64,000 nucleotides of DNA from an uncultured Alteromonadaceae bacterium. GTDB taxonomy: Bacteria; Pseudomonadota; Gammaproteobacteria; Enterobacterales; Alteromonadaceae. The translations under genes were made by a program, and so were the position numbers. Under the pieces are notes generated by a model, which saw only the letters and a list, made by a program, of their open reading frames with translations, had not been told where the DNA came from and ran no database searches. Shown one piece after another: positions 17,141 through 26,221 of this stretch; position 1 is the first letter of the stretch; each line of letters opens with the position of its first letter. The stretch spans positions 62,001-126,000 of the forward strand of contig CANMXU010000008.1 of NCBI GenBank assembly GCA_947501935.1. The letters run 5' to 3'.

Positions 17141-17851
17141 TTATTCGTCAACTTTTTTACTAGCTTCAACTTCCTCATTTTCTGTTTTCACCACTGCTGG
17201 AGTTGCTTCAACCGGCGTTGCTTGTTTTTTCTCAAGTTCTTCTTTCCTGGGGCTTAAAACATTTAATGTTGCTAAGGCCATGTCATAATCTGGGTGACTA
17301 GAAATATTAGCCACTAATTCTTTATAAGCAATTTTTCCTTGGTCATTAATAATAAATATGGCTCGGGTTAATAAGCCCATATCTTTAATTAATAGCCCAT
17401 ATTTCTGGCCAAAGTCACGCCATACCGAATCAGAAAGTACTTTTACTTTATCGATATTTTCAACTTTACAAAAACGTTTTTGAGCAAAAGGTAAATCGTT
17501 GCTAATGGTTAAAACTACTACCTCATCAGATAAATTAGCGACTTCTTCATTAAAACGTTTGGTTTGTAATGAACACACGCCAGTATCTAAACTAGGTACT
17601 GCTGATATTAAAATGGTTTTATTGGCAAAGTTGCTTAATTGCACTTCATTAAAGCTGTCGTTCACAACTTTAAAATTTGGCGCTTGTTCGCCCACTTCAA
17701 CTTGTTGACCTAATAAGGTAACGTATTTATTGCCTGCTTTAACCAAATCATTAGTTTGCGGTAATGACTCTTCATCAATGGCTATAGCTGTTGAAGATAA
17801 AAAAAGTGAAGTAATTAAAGGGAGTAGCGTAACTAAAGGTGAAAATTTCAT
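17141..17851 (-). CDS. tpx: Exported thiol peroxidase (Tpx-type peroxiredoxin)
   Basis: Peroxiredoxin of the atypical 2-Cys Tpx class, reducing peroxides with thioredoxin-like donors. The peroxidatic Cys93 is in PSLDTGVCS and the resolving Cys128 in RFCKVENI. Unlike the usual ~165-residue cytosolic Tpx, this 236-residue form has a signal peptide (residues 1-24, cleavage after AIA) and a ~40-residue charged tail (EELEKKQATPVEATP to the end). A periplasmic location is inferred from the signal. It is monocistronic, about 55 bases from the heat-shock promoter region. Confidence 0.87.
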   Translation of the reverse strand: MKFSPLVTLLPLITSLFLSSTAIAIDEESLPQTNDLVKAGNKYVTLLGQQVEVGEQAPNFKVVNDSFNEVQLSNFANKTILISAVPSLDTGVCSLQTKRFNEEVANLSDEVVVLTISNDLPFAQKRFCKVENIDKVKVLSDSVWRDFGQKYGLLIKDMGLLTRAIFIINDQGKIAYKELVANISSHPDYDMALATLNVLSPRKEELEKKQATPVEATPAVVKTENEEVEASKKVDE

Positions 17852-18194
17852 ATAATAATTTTAACATTAACGATAAAAAGAACTTAAGCTTAACGTTGTC
17901 ATATATAAATATCTATAGTAGCGGTGTTCGAATTAGCATATTTCCCTTTAGCTAAATGGCTAAATGGCTAAATGCGTTAATTATGAAGATAAATGCCGCT
18001 TAGAGTGTAACTTCTTTGTAAAAGCTTTTTATCTAGCATAAAATTAGCTGTGATCAGGCGACGATTAATTTTGTTGTTTTAAATTTTTATACTGAAGTGT
18101 ATGGTTAGTAATAGTAAACTTCAGTCACTTAAGTGCTATTTTTCAATAATTTATTCATGTTAATTTTTAACTCACAGCGGGAACTCTTTTCATA
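17852..18194. other. Intergenic region between tpx and the receiver gene
   Basis: 343 bases between divergent genes. It holds three copies of an 8-base repeat, GCTAAATG (17951-17974), and AT-rich sequence. I see no convincing RNA gene or regulator box; promoters for both flanking genes must lie here. Confidence 0.5.
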
Positions 18195-19289
18195 ATGTCT
18201 ACACCATTGTTAATTTGTGACGATTCGAATATGGCACGCAAGCAAGTTGCGCGCTCTTTACCTGATGGTTGGGATGTTGATATAAGTTTTGCCACGAATG
18301 GTGTTGAAGCTATTGAGTTGATCAAACAGGGCAAAGGAGATGTGCTGCTACTTGATTTAAACATGCCTGAAATGGATGGTTACCAAGTGCTTGAAGCGAT
18401 TAAGGCGCAAGACTTACCGACCCTAGTAGTAGTTATTTCTGGTGACATTCAGCCTGAAGCGCATAAAAGAGTAACCAGTTTAGGAGCTTTAGACTTTATA
18501 CAAAAACCAGTTAATAAAGAAAAACTAACTGAAATATTACTCAGCTATGGCGTTTTTACCAAAGAAAATGAGCCTGCAGATCTTGCCGTTGGTGGCGCAC
18601 TGCCTAGCCAAGAGAAAGTGACTTTAGCGCCGTTAAAAGCCGCACCTAGTGCTGCAGTTGAAATGCGTGAAAACAAACAAACTACAGAACTTTTCTTAGA
18701 GGATGATGTACGAGATTGCTATCAAGAAATTGCTAACGTTGCGATGGGCAGAGCTGGAGACTTACTCGCTCGATTACTTGATGTTTTTGTGGTGCTGCCT
18801 ATTCCTAATGTTAACTTAATTGAGGTTAGCGAATTAAGCATGGCACTGTCGGCAGTAGAAAGCCAAGAAAGTACCTCAGGTGTATGCCAAGGTTTTATTG
18901 GTGCTGGTGTTTCTGGTGAAGCATTATTAATTTTAAATGACTCTAGTTTTCGAGACGTAGCTTCATTGATGAATTATCAATACGAAGTTGATGAAAGTAC
19001 CGAGCTTGAGTTATTAATGGACTTAAGTAACGTGCTTATTGGTGCTTGTTTAAATGGTGTTTCTGAGCAGTTAGATATGTCGTTTAGCCAAGGCCACCCC
19101 GTTGTCTTAGGTCAACATAGAAAAATTTCAGAATTAATTGCTAATAATGCCAAGAAATGGAAAAAAACTTTAGCGATTGAAATTAGTTACAACATTGAAA
19201 ATTATCCGATTAAGTGTGACTTGCTATTGCTATTCACCGAAGAGTCGATGAAAACGTTAAATAACAAATTAAGCTATTTACTAGATTAA
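18195..19289 (+). CDS. Response regulator with C-terminal CheC/CheX-like domain
   Basis: Two-part protein of 364 residues. Residues 1-118 are a receiver domain: acidic pair CDD (8-10), phospho-acceptor Asp54 in LLLDLNMPEMDG, and Lys in FIQKP. After a linker, residues about 165-364 resemble the CheC/CheX phosphatase fold (IANVAMGRAGDLLARLL and a later DLSNVLIGACLNG repeat, as in CheC's paired helices). CheC-like domains dephosphorylate CheY-type regulators or bind FliN-like partners. No histidine kinase is adjacent; a PAS-GGDEF gene follows 78 bases later in the same direction and may be co-expressed. Confidence 0.8.
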   Translation: MSTPLLICDDSNMARKQVARSLPDGWDVDISFATNGVEAIELIKQGKGDVLLLDLNMPEMDGYQVLEAIKAQDLPTLVVVISGDIQPEAHKRVTSLGALDFIQKPVNKEKLTEILLSYGVFTKENEPADLAVGGALPSQEKVTLAPLKAAPSAAVEMRENKQTTELFLEDDVRDCYQEIANVAMGRAGDLLARLLDVFVVLPIPNVNLIEVSELSMALSAVESQESTSGVCQGFIGAGVSGEALLILNDSSFRDVASLMNYQYEVDESTELELLMDLSNVLIGACLNGVSEQLDMSFSQGHPVVLGQHRKISELIANNAKKWKKTLAIEISYNIENYPIKCDLLLLFTEESMKTLNNKLSYLLD

Positions 19290-19292
19290 ATT

Positions 19293-19334
19293 ATTTTTAG
19301 ATTAAGTTTTTTAGATTAAGTTTTTTGGATTAAA
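19293..19334 (+). repeat. Three-copy 14-base tandem repeat after the receiver gene
   Basis: Three head-to-tail copies of a 14-base unit (TTTTTTAGATTAAG, with small changes) begin directly after the stop codon. The GATTAA core resembles the last codon and stop of the gene (GAT TAA), suggesting local slippage duplications. Confidence 0.75.
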
Positions 19335-19367
19335 AATTGCGATTAAATCGCTAGCGGAACAGAAAAT

Positions 19368-20327
19368 ATGTCACTTGAAACCGAGCAAATTAATGAATTA
19401 CATTGGCTTATGGAAATGCTTCATACCATTGACGTAGGGTTAGTGGTACTTGATCGCCAATATACTATTCAAATTTGGAATGGTTTTATGGAAAACCACA
19501 GCGGCTTATTACCTCGAGAAGTTAAAGGGAAAAATATTTTTTCTTTATTTGAAGAAATCCCACAAGAATGGTTTACCCGCAAAGCTGAGTCGGTGTTTCT
19601 ATTGAAAAATAAAGCTTTTACTATTTGGGAGCAACGCCCTTATGTGTTTAAGTTTGAAAACTATCGGCCAATTACTGGTACTGCTGATTTTATGTATCAA
19701 AACAGCACTTTCATTCCGTTAATTTCAGCAACTGGCGAAGTTACCCATTTATGTTTGATCATTTATGATGTAACCGATAACGCGGTGCATAAAATTGACT
19801 TAGAGCAAGCCAACGAAGAGTTAGCAATATTAAGTAAAACTGATGGCCTTACCGGTTTATTTAATCGAAGACATTGGGAGCATTGTTTACAGGCGGAATA
19901 TAAACGTTGGACCCGAAGTCATAATGCCAGTTGTTTGGTGATGATAGATATTGACCACTTTAAACGTGTGAATGACAGTTATGGCCACTTGGTTGGCGAT
20001 GAGGTTATTCGACACCTTTCTGACTTAATTCGTGAACATGTGCGTGAAACGGATGTTTCAGGGCGATATGGCGGTGAAGAATTTAGTATTTTATTGGCTG
20101 ATACTAGTCTTGAAAATGCTAATGTTTTTGCTGAACGCTTGCGCCAAAAAGTAGCTTCATCCTTGATTAAATATAATGATATTGAAGTTAACTACACCAT
20201 AAGTATGGGCATAGCAGAAATTTCAGCTGAGCAGAAAACCTATGAAGCTTGGATAGAAAGTGCTGATGGTGCTTTATATCAGTCTAAAGAAAATGGCCGT
20301 AACCGAGTGACATTGTATAAAGGTTAA
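19368..20327 (+). CDS. PAS-GGDEF diguanylate cyclase
   Basis: Makes cyclic di-GMP. Residues about 10-135 form a PAS-like sensor (VLDRQYTIQIWNGFME), followed by a short helix and the GGDEF domain starting at DGLTGLFNRR (159-168). The active site is GGEEF (235-239), a functional variant. An RxxD inhibitory site (RETD, 226-229) lies exactly five residues upstream, so product feedback is likely. It is cytosolic with no membrane segment. It follows the receiver-CheC-like gene and may form a pair with it. Confidence 0.9.
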   Translation: MSLETEQINELHWLMEMLHTIDVGLVVLDRQYTIQIWNGFMENHSGLLPREVKGKNIFSLFEEIPQEWFTRKAESVFLLKNKAFTIWEQRPYVFKFENYRPITGTADFMYQNSTFIPLISATGEVTHLCLIIYDVTDNAVHKIDLEQANEELAILSKTDGLTGLFNRRHWEHCLQAEYKRWTRSHNASCLVMIDIDHFKRVNDSYGHLVGDEVIRHLSDLIREHVRETDVSGRYGGEEFSILLADTSLENANVFAERLRQKVASSLIKYNDIEVNYTISMGIAEISAEQKTYEAWIESADGALYQSKENGRNRVTLYKG

Positions 20328-20335
20328 GCTTTTAA

Positions 20336-20359
20336 GGAAGTATTGTTGAAAATACTTCC
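20336..20359 (+). terminator. Weak hairpin after the PAS-GGDEF gene
   Basis: A 9-bp stem (GGAAGTATT with AATACTTCC, 6-base loop) starts nine bases past the stop. There is no clean T-run after it, so termination is uncertain. The 14-base tandem repeat begins immediately downstream. Confidence 0.4.
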
Positions 20360-20443
20360 AGCTAATATCTTTAAGCTAATACCTTTAAGTTAGTATCTTT
20401 AAGCTAATATCTTTAAGTTAATATCTTCAAGTTAACACCGTTA
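20360..20443. repeat. Six-copy 14-base tandem repeat (minisatellite)
   Basis: Six consecutive 14-base units with consensus AGCTAATATCTTTA (variants C/T at position 3, and increasing divergence in the last copy). The array sits between the convergent PAS-GGDEF gene and lnt. It contains no reading frame. Copy number is a candidate for strain variation. Confidence 0.9.
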
Positions 20444-20507
20444 AAAAGTGCTCTGATAAGCTTATCTTAACAGCCTATAACCATAAAATTTGCTAACACG
20501 GTTATGG

Positions 20508-21995
20508 TTAATTCAACCAACGTTGCCACTGGCTAAATGGTGTTTCGCCCGAAGCTAAATTAATATCTGTTTTCAATACCGCTTCTTCAAATTGTGGAAT
20601 GCGAGCGATCACTTTTCCATGATGATCAATAACTGCAGTAATACCATTATTGGTTGCTCGTAATAACGGGCGGCCAAACTCTAAGGCGCGCATACGTGCA
20701 ATTTCTAAATGTTGATGAGGGCCATGCGAGTCACCAAACCAAGCATCATTACTTACTGTGAGTAAAATATCAGTATCGTCAGTAAAATTAGCGGCAAGTT
20801 GATTGGCAAAAGCAATTTCAAAGCAAATGAGCGGTAGCACATGGTAGCCTTTGGCGACTAAATTGGGTTGTACGTAATTGCCGCGAGTGAAAGACGACAT
20901 TGGTAAATTAAATAAGGGAGCTATAGGCCGTAATATGCTTTGCAATGGCACAAATTCGCCAATAGGTAATAAGTGATTCTTGTAATAACGGTTTGGGCTA
21001 TTGTAAATATAACTGCCTTCAGTATCGCCTTCATATTTTCTACCAGCAACCACTAAGCCATTAAAAAACTCCTTTGAGTCATAATGATAGTTTTGAATGC
21101 CGGTGATAATTGCACTGTTATTTAAGGCGGCTGATTGGTCAATTAAACTTAAATAATCTTGTGCGGTAGGCTCAAGTACCGGAATAGCCGACTCTGGCCA
21201 AATGAGAATGTCAGCGTCATAATTCGCTCGGCTTAATTCTAAATATTTAAGCATGGTTGGCCATTCTTGCTCGGGCTGCCATTTCATAGATTGTTCTATA
21301 TTGCCTTGAATTAAAGCTACTTTTATCTGTTTAGCTGATGCTGTTACCCAAGAGGTTGTGCTTAAATAAAAATTAATACCGATAATAATAACTAACAAAG
21401 CGCTACTTAGTAGTCGCTGCTGGTTTTGATAAATATGTACCAAACTTACCGATATGACCAACAAGATAAAGTTGATGCCCACTTCTCCGGTTACTGGCGC
21501 AAAGGCTGATAATGGGCCATCTAACTGGGTGTAACCTAAAGACAACCATGGGAAGCCAGTTAATACATTAGCACGTAAGTATTCAGCAACTAGCCAGAAA
21601 AAGGGAACTAAGGATAAATTAAGCTTTTTACTGCGGGTAAATTTCGCTGATAAATAACAAGCAAGGGCCGGGTAAATACTTAAATATAAGCAAAGCAGTA
21701 ACATCAGCACTAGTGAGATAACTAATGGTAAGCCGCCAAATTGGTCAATAGCAACATGGACCCAGCTAATGCCCGCAGCAAACCAGCCAAAGGCAAAAAT
21801 AAAGCCTGATTTTGCTGCAGCTTTAGTGGCTAAGTTTTTAACGCTGTTTAGCCACAGTGGCAGCACAATAAAAGGTAACCACCATTGTGAAAATGGTGCA
21901 TAAGCAAAAACCAAACTTAGCCCAGCTAAAAAACTGAGCCAATGATGTTTGTTGCTTAGCAGTGCGACTACTTTTTGTGGGAGGTTGGTGGGCAT
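20508..21995 (-). CDS. lnt: Apolipoprotein N-acyltransferase
   Basis: Inner-membrane enzyme that adds the third acyl chain to lipoproteins. The N-terminal half has about six to eight hydrophobic segments. The C-terminal half is a nitrilase-like domain with the Glu of LIWPESAIP, the Lys of YYKNHLLPIGEF and the Cys of LICFEIAF as catalytic triad. The length of 495 is normal. It begins three bases after corC ends and is the last gene of the miaB-ybeZ-ybeY-corC-lnt block. Confidence 0.95.
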   Translation of the reverse strand: MPTNLPQKVVALLSNKHHWLSFLAGLSLVFAYAPFSQWWLPFIVLPLWLNSVKNLATKAAAKSGFIFAFGWFAAGISWVHVAIDQFGGLPLVISLVLMLLLCLYLSIYPALACYLSAKFTRSKKLNLSLVPFFWLVAEYLRANVLTGFPWLSLGYTQLDGPLSAFAPVTGEVGINFILLVISVSLVHIYQNQQRLLSSALLVIIIGINFYLSTTSWVTASAKQIKVALIQGNIEQSMKWQPEQEWPTMLKYLELSRANYDADILIWPESAIPVLEPTAQDYLSLIDQSAALNNSAIITGIQNYHYDSKEFFNGLVVAGRKYEGDTEGSYIYNSPNRYYKNHLLPIGEFVPLQSILRPIAPLFNLPMSSFTRGNYVQPNLVAKGYHVLPLICFEIAFANQLAANFTDDTDILLTVSNDAWFGDSHGPHQHLEIARMRALEFGRPLLRATNNGITAVIDHHGKVIARIPQFEEAVLKTDINLASGETPFSQWQRWLN

Positions 21996-21998
21996 GTT

Positions 21999-22877
21999 TT
22001 AGTCGGTAATTTTACCATGAACTCGGTGATCTTTCGGCGTGGTTACTTGTAGCGTTTGGATTCTACGACTATCAGCAACCGTAACTTTAAATTCAAAGTT
22101 ATTAATGGTGATGGTTTCGCCTTTTTTCGGCATATGGCCAAACTGATGTAAAACTATGCCACCGATAGTGTCGGTGCCTTTTTCATCAAACTGACAATTA
22201 AAAAATTCATTAAAATCGTCTAATTCGGTTAAGGCTTTTACTTGGTAAATATTACCTACTAAGAATTTAATGTCTTCTTCAATTTCATCATCGGTTTCAT
22301 CTTCAATTTCACCAACAATTAATTCAAGAATATCTTCAATAGTTACTAGGCCTGAAACGCCGCCGTATTCGTCAACTACAATCGCCATATGATAACGTTT
22401 CGAGCGGAATTCTTTTAATAGCGGTTCTACTTTCTTGCTCTCAGGAACAATTATCGCGGTGCGAATAACATCGGGGAGGGTGCAGGTTTCTTCTTTTTGA
22501 TTAAAGCCATAAGCAAGCATATCTTTAGCTAAAAGAATGCCTTCAACATGGTCTACATCATCATTAACAACAGGGAAACGAGAATGTCCTGACTCAAGGA
22601 TAATTGGGATTATTTCTTCTAACGGTAAGTTGATGTCAAGTGTGACCATTTGTGAGCGTGGGATCATGATTTCGCGTACACGCATGTCGGAAACTTCCAG
22701 AACCCCTTCGATCATTAATTTGGTTTCTGGTTTGATTAAGTCTCGGTCTTCCGCATCATTTAAGACATTAACCAGTTCTTCTTTATTTTTCGGCTCGCCA
22801 GTGAACAATTGTAATGTTCTATCCCAAAAGGATTTATTTGAGGAGCCGTTACTAGGGTGGGGGTTGTCGTCGCTCAT
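21999..22877 (-). CDS. corC: CorC/YbeX family CBS-domain protein
   Basis: 292-residue cytosolic protein with two CBS domains (about 65-190, with VREIMIPRSQM and the GGVSGLVTIEDILELIVGEI motif) and a C-terminal CorC_HlyC domain (about 205-285). E. coli CorC/YbeX is linked to magnesium/cobalt efflux and, more recently, to ribosome metabolism. It has no DUF21 membrane region. It lies between ybeY and lnt, as in most gammaproteobacteria. Confidence 0.92.
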   Translation of the reverse strand: MSDDNPHPSNGSSNKSFWDRTLQLFTGEPKNKEELVNVLNDAEDRDLIKPETKLMIEGVLEVSDMRVREIMIPRSQMVTLDINLPLEEIIPIILESGHSRFPVVNDDVDHVEGILLAKDMLAYGFNQKEETCTLPDVIRTAIIVPESKKVEPLLKEFRSKRYHMAIVVDEYGGVSGLVTIEDILELIVGEIEDETDDEIEEDIKFLVGNIYQVKALTELDDFNEFFNCQFDEKGTDTIGGIVLHQFGHMPKKGETITINNFEFKVTVADSRRIQTLQVTTPKDHRVHGKITD

Positions 22878-22937
22878 AGAGCTTGTTGTCGTCCTGTAAT
22901 TAAAGTAAAAACTAAAAGTATAAACTAAAAGTGAAAT

Positions 22938-23402
22938 CTAAGTTTCAGTATAAGGGTTATTAAAGCCGAGTTTTGCCAAGATGTCTATCTCTAGTGATTC
23001 CATTTCTTGAGCTTCATCATCTTCTATATGATCATATCCTAATAAATGCAAACAACCATGAATAACCATATGTGCCCAATGTGCAGTTAAGGCTTTATTT
23101 TGAGCTTTTGCTTCTTGCTCAACCACCTCTGCGCAAATAACTAAATCGCCAATTAAAGCCAGCTCAATACCCTCGGGCACTTCAAAAGGAAAAGAGAGCA
23201 CATTAGTGGGTTTATTCTTGTCTCTATACTGATGATTTAACGCTTGGCTTTCATCAATAGTAACTACGCGAATGGTTAGTTCAAAAGGTTTATTATATTG
23301 AGATAGCGCGGCATCTAGCCATTGCTTAAATGAACATTCATTAGGAATATTTTCATTATCACAGGCAATTTGTAGGTCTAGCTCAATCATTGGTGGTGTC
23401 AT
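22938..23402 (-). CDS. ybeY: Endoribonuclease YbeY
   Basis: Zinc-dependent RNase for 16S rRNA 3' end maturation and ribosome quality control. The metal motif is [11 protein letters not shown] (the three-His HxxxHxxxxxH signature). It also carries the conserved Arg/Asn block [11 protein letters not shown]. Length 154 is typical. Its start overlaps the ybeZ end by 20 bases, showing coupling. Confidence 0.95.
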   Translation of the reverse strand: MTPPMIELDLQIACDNENIPNECSFKQWLDAALSQYNKPFELTIRVVTIDESQALNHQYRDKNKPTNVLSFPFEVPEGIELALIGDLVICAEVVEQEAKAQNKALTAHWAHMVIHGCLHLLGYDHIEDDEAQEMESLEIDILAKLGFNNPYTET

Positions 23403-24492
23403 TCACTGAATCATTTACTGGTTGTGTCTCTAATGGATTACCTGATTGCTTAGCTGCTGTGTTGTTATTTTGAACTTGCGGTTGCTTAGCTTGTTTTAAA
23501 CGATTTTCTTTTTGTTCAAACGCTTCATAGGCATCAACGATACGACCAACTACTGGGTGTCTCACTACATCTTTTGATTGAAAAAAGTTAAAGCTAACTC
23601 CGGGAATATCTTCTAATACTTCAATGGCGTGGCGTAAACCTGACTTAATATGCTTAGGTAAATCAACTTGGGTAATATCACCGGTGATCACCGCGCGCGA
23701 ATTAAAACCAATACGGGTTAAAAACATTTTCATTTGTTCAACCGTGGTATTTTGGCTTTCATCTAAAATAATAAAGGCATCGTTTAAGGTTCTACCACGC
23801 ATATACGCTAATGGTGCTACTTCAATAACATTACGTTCGATCAGTTTTTCAACCTTTTCAAAGCCGAGCATTTCAAATAACGCATCGTAAAGTGGACGTA
23901 AGTATGGGTCTACTTTTTGTGATAAATCGCCGGGTAAAAAGCCAAGTTTTTCACCTGCTTCAACGGCAGGTCGCGTTAATAAAATACGACGAATTTCTTG
24001 ACGCTCTAATGCTTCAACAGCACAAGCTACGGCAAGGTAAGTTTTACCGGTACCGGCAACACCAACGCCAAAGCTAATATCATTACTGAGTACTTGCTGA
24101 ACGTAATTCTTTTGATTGTCATTGCGCGGTTTGATCACCCCACGTTTAGTTTTGATGGTGATCATCTTGTCAAAATCAGCATCTACCTTAGTTGGCGCTT
24201 GTTCAAGTACATCAGCTTCTAAAATGGCTAGATGAATCATTTCGCTTGAAATAGCCTTGGTTTGTCCCTTCACTTCGGCGGTTTCAATATATAAGTCTTT
24301 TAATAACTTAATAACTGCTTGGCAGTTGTTCGGGCTACCAATAACTTTAAATTCATTACCGCGGTAACTCACTTTCACACCTAAGCGGCGTTCAACGGTT
24401 TTTAAGTTATCGTCCATCGGACCACAAAGGTTGGCTTGGCGATGATTATCGACAGGCTCGAGTATAAAAAATTCGCTATTTGGAGTGCTCAA
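23383..24492 (-). CDS. ybeZ: PhoH-like ATPase YbeZ
   Basis: Cytosolic PhoH-family ATPase/putative RNA helicase that works with YbeY. Walker A is [11 protein letters not shown] (about 143-153) and Walker B is [10 protein letters not shown]; an N-terminal KH-like segment (about 20-70) precedes them. The C-terminal ~45 residues are Gln/Asn rich and variable. First gene after the hairpin that follows miaB. Confidence 0.94.
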   Translation of the reverse strand: MSTPNSEFFILEPVDNHRQANLCGPMDDNLKTVERRLGVKVSYRGNEFKVIGSPNNCQAVIKLLKDLYIETAEVKGQTKAISSEMIHLAILEADVLEQAPTKVDADFDKMITIKTKRGVIKPRNDNQKNYVQQVLSNDISFGVGVAGTGKTYLAVACAVEALERQEIRRILLTRPAVEAGEKLGFLPGDLSQKVDPYLRPLYDALFEMLGFEKVEKLIERNVIEVAPLAYMRGRTLNDAFIILDESQNTTVEQMKMFLTRIGFNSRAVITGDITQVDLPKHIKSGLRHAIEVLEDIPGVSFNFFQSKDVVRHPVVGRIVDAYEAFEQKENRLKQAKQPQVQNNNTAAKQSGNPLETQPVNDSVNDTTND

Positions 24493-24574
24493 AAAATGTT
24501 ACCTATTTTTATGAAGCTGGGGAGAAGTAAGCTTACTTGAAACATTAATATTTACTTGAAGCATAAAAAAACTA

Positions 24575-24624
24575 AAACCGGTTAGCTAAACATTAACAGG
24601 CGAAAAAGCGTTAATGTTTAGCTA
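24575..24624 (-). terminator. Long hairpin with T-tract between miaB and ybeZ
   Basis: A perfect 15-bp inverted repeat (arms 24583-24597 and 24610-24624, 12-base loop) lies eight bases past the miaB stop. On the minus strand it is followed by TTTTAGTTTTTTT after a six-base gap. It probably terminates or attenuates transcription from miaB into ybeZ. Confidence 0.65.
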
Positions 24625-24631
24625 TTAAAAA

Positions 24632-26083
24632 CTAAGGTGTATATGTGGCAACACCCAGTTCATTAGTGCCGGGCATAGCTGCACTATTAGGCTGGTGATG
24701 ACTATTTGCCATAATATCTGCAGGTGAATGCGCAACACGTAAGCCCATTTCACTTTCTGTGCGTACTAAATCGCCACGCAGCGAGTTACTGTAAACATCC
24801 GTTATTTTAACATCAACAAATTGACCAATAACGGTATGCGGCGCAACAAAGTTAACAATGCGATTGTTTTCTGTACGGCCACGTAATTCCATTGGATCTT
24901 TCTTTGATGGACCTTCAACTAAAATACGTTGCTCGGTGCCTAACATTTGACGAGCAATTCTTAACGCTTGTTGGTTAATTCGGTCTTGCAGTATTTGCAG
25001 ACGATCTTTTTTAGTTTGATCATCAACATCATCTGGCAAGTCTGCAGCAGGAGTACCTGGGCGAGCGCTATAGATGAAGCTAAAACTTAAATCAAAGTCA
25101 ATCGCTTGGATAAGGTTCATGGTATCTTCGAAGTCTTGATCTGTTTCGCCAGGGAAGCCGATGATAAAGTCAGAAGACATGCACAGCTCAGGGCGTGCTT
25201 TCTTTAATTTACGAATTTGTGACTTATATTCAATGGCGGTATGACCACGTTTCATTTGCGTTAATATGCGATCAGAGCCACTTTGCACAGGCAAATGCAA
25301 ATGGTTTACTAATTCAGGCACATCTTTATAAACTTCAATAATGTCGTCAGTAAATTCGATAGGGTGAGAAGTGGTATAGCGAATGCGGTCAATGCCATCA
25401 ATGGTGGCAATTAAGCGTAATAGTTCGGAGAATCGACAGATACTGCCGTCATGAGCTTCACCACGGTAGCCATTGACGTTTTGTCCTAATAAATTAACTT
25501 CACGAACGCCTTGCTCGGCAAGCTGGGCAATTTCATATAATACGTCGTCAAGTGGGCGAGAAACTTCTTCACCACGAGTATAAGGAACAACACAGAAAGT
25601 ACAGTATTTACTACAGCCTTCCATAATTGAAACAAAAGCACTTGGGCCATCAGCTTTTGGCTCAGGTAAGCGATCAAATTTTTCAATTTCAGGAAAGCTA
25701 ACATCAACAACTGGGCTTTTTTCACCAGTAACTTGTTGAATCATTTCTGGTAAACGGTGCAAGGTTTGTGGACCAAAAACCATATCTACAAAGGGAGCAC
25801 GTGCTCTTATCGCATCACCTTCTTGAGAAGCAACACAGCCGCCAACACCAATTAGTAACTCGGGGTTGTCTTTTTTAAGGTTTTTCCAACGGCCAAGTTG
25901 ATGAAATACTTTTTCTTGTGCTTTTTCTCGAATCGAACAGGTGTTAAGTAAGATCACATCAGCATCTTCTGCCTCTGCTGCTAACTCATAACCATGAGTT
26001 GAGTCTAAAAGTTCCGCCATTTTCTGAGAGTCATACTCATTCATTTGACAGCCCCAGGTTTTTATATATAGCTTTTTACTCAT
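24632..26083 (-). CDS. miaB: tRNA-2-methylthio-N6-dimethylallyladenosine synthase
   Basis: Radical SAM methylthiotransferase acting on i6A37 of tRNA. The UPF0004 domain starts with [12 protein letters not shown]. The radical SAM cluster is CSKYCTFC and a TRAM domain closes the protein. ATG 26083 gives 483 residues, the usual family length, with AGG upstream. A longer in-frame extension to 26200 has no family match and is not used. Confidence 0.95.
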   Translation of the reverse strand: MSKKLYIKTWGCQMNEYDSQKMAELLDSTHGYELAAEAEDADVILLNTCSIREKAQEKVFHQLGRWKNLKKDNPELLIGVGGCVASQEGDAIRARAPFVDMVFGPQTLHRLPEMIQQVTGEKSPVVDVSFPEIEKFDRLPEPKADGPSAFVSIMEGCSKYCTFCVVPYTRGEEVSRPLDDVLYEIAQLAEQGVREVNLLGQNVNGYRGEAHDGSICRFSELLRLIATIDGIDRIRYTTSHPIEFTDDIIEVYKDVPELVNHLHLPVQSGSDRILTQMKRGHTAIEYKSQIRKLKKARPELCMSSDFIIGFPGETDQDFEDTMNLIQAIDFDLSFSFIYSARPGTPAADLPDDVDDQTKKDRLQILQDRINQQALRIARQMLGTEQRILVEGPSKKDPMELRGRTENNRIVNFVAPHTVIGQFVDVKITDVYSNSLRGDLVRTESEMGLRVAHSPADIMANSHHQPNSAAMPGTNELGVATYTP

Positions 26084-26221
26084 TAATAACTTGCCTAAAT
26101 TCAATTGAGCCAATAAAAGGACGCGTATTTTATACCAACTAGACTGGTAAATCGAGCGCAGCGAACAAATTCTAACGCATTGCTTGTTTGCTCTGGTCAC
26201 TGATGTTTATTACGTTTAACG

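Noticed and set aside
20360..20443. Considered as a CRISPR array
   Set aside because: Units are 14 bases, directly abutting with no spacers, and no cas genes are present.
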